From: Streptomyces lydicus
GTDB taxonomy: Bacteria; Actinomycetota; Actinomycetes; Streptomycetales; Streptomycetaceae
Direction: 5' to 3'
Length of the DNA: 64,000 nt
Assembly (NCBI RefSeq): GCF_001729485.1
Contig: NZ_CP017157.1
Coordinates: 6,882,001 to 6,946,000 of the forward strand
Shown here: positions 59,144-64,000 of the stretch, piece by piece
How the letters are laid out: each line of letters opens with the position of its first letter
How positions within the stretch are numbered: the stretch's first letter is position 1
Made by a program: the position numbers and the translations under genes
The notes under the pieces: model-generated
What the model was told of the DNA's origin: nothing
The model's database searches: none
The model's input: the letters and a program-made list of their open reading frames with translations, nothing else

Positions 59144-60397
59144 ATGAGCGGCACGAAGAGCGGCGGCCACGCGGACGATCCGTTCCAGGAGGGCGGCGGC
59201 TCCCTCCTGCGCCAGCCGAAGGCCGTCTGGGCCACGGCCGGCGCCTCGGTCGTGGCCTTCATGGGCATCGGCCTGGTCGACCCGATCCTCCCGTCGATCG
59301 CCCGGGGCCTGCACGCCTCCAACAGCCAGGTCTCCCTCCTGTTCACCTCGTACTTCCTGATCACCGCCTTCGCGATGCTGGTCACCGGCTTCGTCTCCAG
59401 CCGCATCGGCGGCCGCAGGACACTGCTGGCCGGACTCGCGCTGGTGGTGGTCTTCGCGGCGCTCTCCGGCATGTCCGGTTCGGTCGGCGAACTCGTCGGC
59501 TTCCGCGCCGGCTGGGGACTGGGCAACGCCCTGTTCGTCTCCACCTCGTTGGCGGTCATCGTGGGCGCCGCGGCCGGGGGCAGCGCTGCGGCGATCCTGC
59601 TGTACGAGTCCGCACTGGGGCTCGGCATGGCCTGCGGCCCGCTGCTGGGCGCGATCCTCGGCGACATGAAGTGGCGCTACCCGTTCTTCGGCACCGCCGC
59701 TCTGATGGCCATCGGCTTCGTCGCCATCACCGCCTTCCTCAAGGAACAGCCCAGGCCGGCCCGGAAGACCTCGCTGCTCGACCCGATCCGCGCGCTGGGC
59801 CACGGCGGCCTCGCCTCCGCCGCCGTCGCCGCCTTCTTCTACAACTACGCGTTCTTCACGGTGCTGGCCTTCACGCCGTTCGTGCTCGACATGTCGCCCT
59901 ACAAGTCCGGGGGCGTCTTCTTCGCCTGGGGCGTGCTGCTCGCGGTGTTCTCGGTGCTCGTGGCCCCCAGGCTGCAGCACCGCTTCGGCTCGCTGAAGGT
60001 GCTCGGCGGCTCCCTGCTGCTGCTCGCCGCCGACCTGCTCGTACTGGGCTACGGCGACCACACCACCGCCGTCGTCTGCACGGTCCTCTCCGGTGCCTTC
60101 ATCGGCCTGAACAACACCGTGTTCACCGAGCTGGCGCTGGGCGTCTCGGACGCGCCGCGCCCGGTGGCCAGCGCCGGCTACAACTTCGTGCGGTGGTTCG
60201 CGGCGGCCGCCGCGCCCTTCCTCGCGCCGAAGATCGAGGAGTGGACCGACCTCCACATCCCGTTCGTGGTCGCCGCCGCGGCGGCCGCGGTGGGCGCCGG
60301 CATCGTCGCCGTACGCCGGCGGCCGCTGACCGTCGAGGCGGAGGAGCTGGAGCCGCGGCACGCGGCGCAGGACGGGGTCTCCGCCTTCGCCAACTGA
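59144..60397 (+). CDS. MFS efflux transporter, 417 aa
   Basis: Twelve predicted transmembrane helices of the major facilitator superfamily, drug:proton antiporter type. Early VAFMGIGLVDPILPSIARGL (helix 1 with antiporter-like DPILP), the loop GFVSSRIGGRRTLL between helices 2 and 3, and the helix-5 region LYESALGLGMACGPLLGAIL are visible. ATG 59144 has GGAAGGGG about 9 nt upstream. Its AT-rich promoter contains a palindrome. The exported compound is unknown. Confidence 0.92.
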   Translation: MSGTKSGGHADDPFQEGGGSLLRQPKAVWATAGASVVAFMGIGLVDPILPSIARGLHASNSQVSLLFTSYFLITAFAMLVTGFVSSRIGGRRTLLAGLALVVVFAALSGMSGSVGELVGFRAGWGLGNALFVSTSLAVIVGAAAGGSAAAILLYESALGLGMACGPLLGAILGDMKWRYPFFGTAALMAIGFVAITAFLKEQPRPARKTSLLDPIRALGHGGLASAAVAAFFYNYAFFTVLAFTPFVLDMSPYKSGGVFFAWGVLLAVFSVLVAPRLQHRFGSLKVLGGSLLLLAADLLVLGYGDHTTAVVCTVLSGAFIGLNNTVFTELALGVSDAPRPVASAGYNFVRWFAAAAAPFLAPKIEEWTDLHIPFVVAAAAAAVGAGIVAVRRRPLTVEAEELEPRHAAQDGVSAFAN

Positions 60398-60400
60398 CCG

Positions 60401-60434
60401 CGCCGCGGGGCCGGTTGGGGCCGACCCCGCGGCG
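60401..60434. terminator. Convergent terminator between MFS and SUFU genes
   Basis: 10-bp perfect stem CGCCGCGGGG / CCCCGCGGCG with a 14-nt loop directly between the stops of the convergent genes. Confidence 0.65.
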
Positions 60435-60436
60435 GC

Positions 60437-61021
60437 TCAGTCCAGCGGTACGCCGCCGCGCAGCGGATCGCGCAGGTCCGTGCCGTGCCGCAGCCAGCGG
60501 TCCTGGAGGGCCTCGGCGCCGTGCACCCGCTTCCAGGCGGCCTCGTTGGGCGTCATCGGCAGCAGCGGCAGGAAGCGCACCGGCTCCCTGGGCTCGTCCA
60601 GCGCGAGGTCCTCGACCAGCCCGCCCGGCTCGGCGACCAGGACGGAGCTGAAGGGCGCCCCGGGCCACAGCGGTTCGCCCACGTCCAGCGAGGCTCCGGG
60701 AGCCACGACCACGCCCTCGACCTGCGGGGACGCCGCGAGCACGGCGAGCGGGCGGAGCACCTTGTCGGTGTCCGCGCGGCCGGCGCGCACCGACAGCACC
60801 AGTTCGGCCCGCGGGCCCCGCAGCGGATCCGCGAGCACGGCGGTGGGATCGGACATGGGCTGGGCGGACATCCCGAGCGTGGCGTAGCGCACCACTTCGC
60901 CGTCCACGAAGCGGAGCACCTCGATGCGGTCGGTGCCGAGGAAGGTGACGGCGGCGCGCGCATCCGGCTCGCCCAGGCTCATCCGCAGCCGGGCTTCGAC
61001 CAGCTCAAGAACGTCAGACAT
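60437..61021 (-). CDS. SUFU-domain (suppressor of fused-like) protein, 194 aa
   Basis: Matches the bacterial suppressor-of-fused domain: N-terminal LVEARLRMSLGEPDARAAV, central YATLGMSAQPM, RAELVLSVRAGRADT and the C-terminal FLPLLPMTPNEAAWKRVHGA. Bacterial SUFU proteins often serve as immunity or accessory proteins to toxins, but no toxin gene is nearby. ATG 61021 is chosen; the frame is open to 61120 and the ribosome site is weak. Function here unknown. Confidence 0.85.
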   Translation of the reverse strand: MSDVLELVEARLRMSLGEPDARAAVTFLGTDRIEVLRFVDGEVVRYATLGMSAQPMSDPTAVLADPLRGPRAELVLSVRAGRADTDKVLRPLAVLAASPQVEGVVVAPGASLDVGEPLWPGAPFSSVLVAEPGGLVEDLALDEPREPVRFLPLLPMTPNEAAWKRVHGAEALQDRWLRHGTDLRDPLRGGVPLD

Positions 61022-61552
61022 GCCGCGAGCATACGGCCGGCCCGGCGCCCGGCCGACGGGCGGCCGGGGCCCGTCGGCGGGCGGTGTCGGCGCACACGGT
61101 CGTTCGTATGGAACAGGCAAAGCGGCGCCTTTGCCCGTTGGGCGGCTGATAGCCTTGCCGTCTGGTCAGGGAATGACGTCGTCCCCCAACGGGGACCGGC
61201 CGGAGGAGGTGGGGCTGCGGTGGATCCGAGTCGACCGTGCAGTACCGATAGTTCTCCCGTCATCCCCCTCGCGCAGCGCTCCTGATCCGAGAGCTTCCGT
61301 ACCCCGCCGCCGAGCGGCGAAACCAGGGAAGCGCCTTTGCGCCGGATGGAGATGACGGAAGAGCGCCTTCGACTCTTTGTTCCGTGTCTCTGCGAACTGC
61401 CGTCACTGTTTCGCACCACGCGCTGCCCGCCCCGCTCGCTCACTTCCGACGAGGGGGACTCCGCGGACGTACACCCCGATGACGCGGGTACGTCCAGGGC
61501 GGCGCCGCGCCGTGCGCCCGCAGCTGACGGCCGGCCCGTGAAGGAGCCAGCC
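61022..61552 (+). other. 530-bp gap upstream of corA, candidate long leader
   Basis: No gene is supported here. An in-frame extension of corA from ATG 61343 has low third-position GC and no ribosome site, so it is unlikely to be coding. Several inverted repeats occur (GGAAGCGCCTTTGCGCC near 61329, and CCCAACGGGG near 61191). I could not match the consensus of the M-box magnesium riboswitch. Confidence 0.5.
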
Positions 61553-62677
61553 ATGTCGATGATCCGCGACCTGCGCGCCGCCGTCCGCCCCTCCCGGCGG
61601 CGCGACGACACCCCGTACCGCTACGAGAAGACCCCCGCCTGCCCGAACAGCGCCATCGTCGACTGCGGTGTCTACCGCGAGGGCCGCCGGGTGAGCGACC
61701 ACGTCAGCCCGGCCGAGGCGATGGCCGGCGTCCGGTCCGAGGGCGGCTTCGCCTGGATCGGCCTGCACGAGCCCTCCGAGGCCGAATTCGCCGGTATCGC
61801 CAAGGAGTTCGGGCTCCACCCGCTCGCCGTCGAGGACGCCGTGCACGCCCACCAGCGGCCCAAGCTGGAGCGGTACGACGAGACCCTGTTCACCGTCTTC
61901 AAGACGGTCCACTACGTCGAGCACACCGAGCTGACCGCGACCAGTGAGGTGGTGGAGACCGGCGAGGTGATGTGCTTCACCGGCCGGGACTTCATCGTGA
62001 CCGTGCGGCACGGCGGCCAGGGCTCGCTGCGCGCCCTGCGGCACCGGCTGCAGGACGACCCGGAGCTGCTGGCCAAGGGCCCGTCCGCGGTGCTGCACGC
62101 GATCGCCGACCAGGTGGTGGACGGCTACATGGCGGTGGCCAACGCGGTGCAGGACGACATCGACGAGGTGGAGATCGACGTCTTCAGCTCCGGCACCAAC
62201 GGCAAGGGCAACGGCACCAAGGGGTCCGCGAAGGGCGGCGACGCCGGGCGGATCTACCAACTCAAGCGCGAGGTGCTGGAGTTCAAGCGCGCGGTGTCGC
62301 CGCTGCTGCGGCCCATGCAGCTGCTGAGCGAGCGGCCCATGCGGCTGGTCGACTCCGACATCCAGAAGTACTTCCGGGACGTCGCCGACCACCTGGCGCG
62401 GGTCAACGAACAGGTGCTGTCCTTCGACGACCTGCTCAACTCCATCCTGCAGGCGAACCTCTCGCAGGCGGCGGTCGCGCAGAACGAGGACATGCGCAAG
62501 ATCACGGCCTGGGCGGCGATCTTCGCCGTGCCCACGATGATCGCCGGGATCTACGGCATGAACTTCACCTACATGCCGGAGCTGCACTGGAAGTACGGCT
62601 ACCCGGCGATGATGCTGGTGACCGTCGCGATCTGTGTCGGCATCCATCGCGGCTTCAAGCGCAACGGATGGCTGTGA
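61553..62677 (+). CDS. corA: CorA-type magnesium/cobalt transporter, 374 aa
   Basis: Pentameric Mg2+ channel. Long N-terminal cytoplasmic alpha/beta and stalk-helix domain (DAVHAHQRPKLERYDETLF, then QLLSERPMRLVDSDI), then two C-terminal transmembrane helices with the selectivity motif YGMNF followed by MPELHWKYGYP in the loop. A Gly/Lys-rich insertion (GTNGKGNGTKGSAKGGD) lies in the stalk. ATG 61553 has AAGGAG 6 nt upstream, ruling against the longer open frame from 61337. Confidence 0.94.
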   Translation: MSMIRDLRAAVRPSRRRDDTPYRYEKTPACPNSAIVDCGVYREGRRVSDHVSPAEAMAGVRSEGGFAWIGLHEPSEAEFAGIAKEFGLHPLAVEDAVHAHQRPKLERYDETLFTVFKTVHYVEHTELTATSEVVETGEVMCFTGRDFIVTVRHGGQGSLRALRHRLQDDPELLAKGPSAVLHAIADQVVDGYMAVANAVQDDIDEVEIDVFSSGTNGKGNGTKGSAKGGDAGRIYQLKREVLEFKRAVSPLLRPMQLLSERPMRLVDSDIQKYFRDVADHLARVNEQVLSFDDLLNSILQANLSQAAVAQNEDMRKITAWAAIFAVPTMIAGIYGMNFTYMPELHWKYGYPAMMLVTVAICVGIHRGFKRNGWL

Positions 62678-62788
62678 CCGGCCGGCGCCGGGCCCGCCCT
62701 GGCGTCGGGACGGCCGGCCTCCGGGTCCGCCGTACCGACGCCTGGGCGGGCCCGGGCGGGCAGGGCCGGGCCCGTTAGGCTGAGCCGT

Positions 62789-63328
62789 ATGACGGAGACC
62801 GTGTCGCAGGCCCTGCAGGATCGGGCGCTCATCGAGGAGGCCACGAAGAAGTCCGGCCTCATCTGGGTGCGGGGGACGACGGGCCCGGCCCGTGCGCTGT
62901 GGCACCTGTGGCACGACGGGGCCGCGTGTCTCGTCGGCGGCCCCGGCGAACAGCCCCTGGACGACCTCGGACTGGCCGACGGCGGCGCCGCGACCGTCAC
63001 CGTACGCAGCAAGGACAAGGGCGGCCGGCTGGTCACCTGGGAGGCGCGGGTCGTCGAGCCGGAGCCGGGCGGCGACGCCTGGCGGGCCGCCGTCGAGGAG
63101 CTGAAGGGCAAGCGCCTCAACGCCCCGGACGCCGACACCCTCACCGAGCGCTGGGCGCGCGAGTGCCGGGTGCTGCGGCTGGAGCCCACGGGGGCGGAGG
63201 CCACCGAGCGCCCCGGCCGGATGCCGGAGGTCTCGCACGCCGCGCCGCCGCCGGCCTCCCCCGCGATCACCCGGCGGCCCGTACCGGCCGCGCTGCCGAA
63301 GCTGCTGCGCCGGGGCCGCAAGGGCTGA
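62789..63328 (+). CDS. Hypothetical protein, 179 aa
   Basis: Soluble protein with a beta-rich N-terminal half (SGLIWVRGTTGPARALWHLW, then AATVTVRSKDKGG) reminiscent of split-barrel flavin-binding folds, but no family can be named with confidence. The last 40 residues are Pro/Arg-rich. ATG 62789. It is 111 bp after corA and convergent with the lipoprotein gene. Function unknown. Confidence 0.75.
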   Translation: MTETVSQALQDRALIEEATKKSGLIWVRGTTGPARALWHLWHDGAACLVGGPGEQPLDDLGLADGGAATVTVRSKDKGGRLVTWEARVVEPEPGGDAWRAAVEELKGKRLNAPDADTLTERWARECRVLRLEPTGAEATERPGRMPEVSHAAPPPASPAITRRPVPAALPKLLRRGRKG

Positions 63329-63378
63329 CCGGCGCCGCCCGGCCCGATCCGGGCGCGCGCCCCTGGGGGCGTCTCCCC

Positions 63379-64000
63379 CTAGCCGGAGCTGGAGATCCGG
63401 CTGCCGTAGTCCACGACCTGGTCCTTGGACGGGGCCCTGAGGTCCACGCTCCGGCCCCACTCGGCAAACCTGACCACGCCCGCGCCGCCGGCCCGCTGCA
63501 GCCGCAGTGGATAGGGCGTGCCCTCCAGCGAGACGTCCAGGGTGCCGCCGGCGCCCGCCCCCGCGGTGAGCCGGACGGTGCGGGTGCCGTCGATGTCGCT
63601 GCGGTCGCCGGTCGCGAGTTTGCCGTGCAGCCCGAGCAGACTGGCGAGCAGCGTGTCCTTGTCGGTGAAGCCGCTGAAGCGCTTGTAGACCGGGTCGCCG
63701 GCGGGCACCTTCACGTACTTGCCGCCGAGCTTCTGTGCCGCGGCCCCGCCGTTCCCGCCGGCCGCGCCGCCCTTCTCGCCGGCCCAGAAGGCCGCGTCCG
63801 CCTTCAGGTAGAGCGCGTCGCCGACCCGCAGCAGTTGGAAGGCGGCCGCCTTGGTGGTCAGTTCGCCCTTGGCGCCGTCCTTCGCCAGGCTCATGTCGAG
63901 CTTGAAGGTCCGGCCCTGGCTGACGACGTTGCCCGACAGGTGCACCGTCTCGGCGTGCTCGGCCGCGGCCCGCGCCTTGGCCTCGATCTTCGCCGCGGGC
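63379..64000 (-). CDS. LppX/LprAFG-like lipoprotein (5' end outside window)
   Basis: Reads AAKIEAKARAAAEHAETVHL at the window edge, with the open frame continuing past 64000, so the lipoprotein signal and lipobox are not visible. The fold signatures are the amphipathic first helix, then alternating strands (VVSQGRTFKLDMSLAKDG, LKADAAFWAGEKG, DRSDIDGTRTVRLT). Mycobacterial relatives carry lipids across the periplasm. No Mce or LPS-type partner is seen in this window. Annotated start codons inside the frame (for example GTG 63945) are too late to be genuine. Confidence 0.8.
   Translation of the reverse strand, partial: PAAKIEAKARAAAEHAETVHLSGNVVSQGRTFKLDMSLAKDGAKGELTTKAAAFQLLRVGDALYLKADAAFWAGEKGGAAGGNGGAAAQKLGGKYVKVPAGDPVYKRFSGFTDKDTLLASLLGLHGKLATGDRSDIDGTRTVRLTAGAGAGGTLDVSLEGTPYPLRLQRAGGAGVVRFAEWGRSVDLRAPSKDQVVDYGSRISSSG

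Noticed and set aside
60437..61021. SUFU protein as immunity partner of a polymorphic toxin
   Set aside because: No toxin, repeat-rich or secretion gene within reach; only the domain family suggests it.
61022..61552. M-box magnesium riboswitch upstream of corA
   Set aside because: The conserved core sequences of that riboswitch were not found by eye.

Overview
The window is high-GC (about 72-73 %) chromosomal DNA of a Streptomyces or close relative. Indicators are third-position GC bias, frequent GTG and TTG starts behind GGAGG-type ribosome sites, an initiator tRNA without encoded CCA, a WhiB-family regulator with an AT-hook, and gene families typical of actinomycetes (UPF0182, DUF3152, DUF3107, AIM24, mycoredoxin). 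Almost all of it is ordinary conserved core gene content. No phage, integrase or CRISPR array was seen.

Layout. 1-3338: 3' part of an ABC solute-binding protein, then two near-identical initiator tRNA genes flanking a 616-aa Sel1-repeat protein. 3449-12640: UPF0182 membrane protein, PPA1309-like protein, secreted PDZ/Lon protease, MoaE, an SDR-like protein, a Zincin_2-type protein and a Nudix hydrolase. 12698-16600: a three-gene AIM24 operon led by a TerD-AIM24 fusion, then a YgjP-type metallopeptidase. 16779-19644: an orphan leader-binding/E1-like (ThiF) protein, an ABC1-family kinase and a zinc-ribbon protein. 19692-21004: the wblC (whiB7) locus with a promoter, a 108-codon leader ORF, an intrinsic terminator acting as attenuator, wblC, and a translationally coupled small gene. 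21005-34498: DNA repair and redox block (uvrD2, mycoredoxin, nudC, M20 dipeptidase, adnB, adnA), interrupted at 23234-24274 by 1 kb of non-coding G-rich minisatellites. 34599-39510: alkyltransferase-like protein, a pseudokinase fused to a flippase-like membrane protein, and moeZ.

39585-45007 is the most accessory-looking part: five genes on the minus strand (PelF-like glycosyltransferase, small membrane ORF, 8-TM protein, nucleotide-sugar-type epimerase, spherulin-4-like protein) with overlapping or close junctions. It is bounded by moeZ on one side and by an intrinsic terminator and a decayed ABC-transporter ATPase remnant on the other. It looks like a surface polysaccharide assembly cassette inserted between genes that are adjacent in mycobacteria.

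45559-53530 returns to conserved content: DUF3152 zincin-like protein, alpha/beta hydrolase, acidic small protein, TetR regulator, DUF3107, ferritin-like protein and a DEAD-box helicase with histone-H1-like repeats. 53629-64000 holds miscellaneous housekeeping genes (hydrolase, SRPBCC, NYN ribonuclease-like, MarC, PHP phosphoesterase, DUF6758, MFS exporter, SUFU-domain protein, CorA, a hypothetical protein and a partial LppX-like lipoprotein).

From memory of the mycobacterial map, the order UPF0182 - PDZ protease - Zincin_2 - ABC1 kinase - whiB7 - uvrD2 - mrx1 - nudC - adnB - adnA - alkyltransferase-like - moeZ - DUF3152 - TetR - DUF3107 - ferritin-like - rhlE is largely the same as in Mycobacterium tuberculosis around Rv3193c-Rv3211. 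This supports the assignments and highlights what is extra here: the polysaccharide cassette, the AIM24 operon, the M20 dipeptidase, the pseudokinase-flippase and the minisatellite block.
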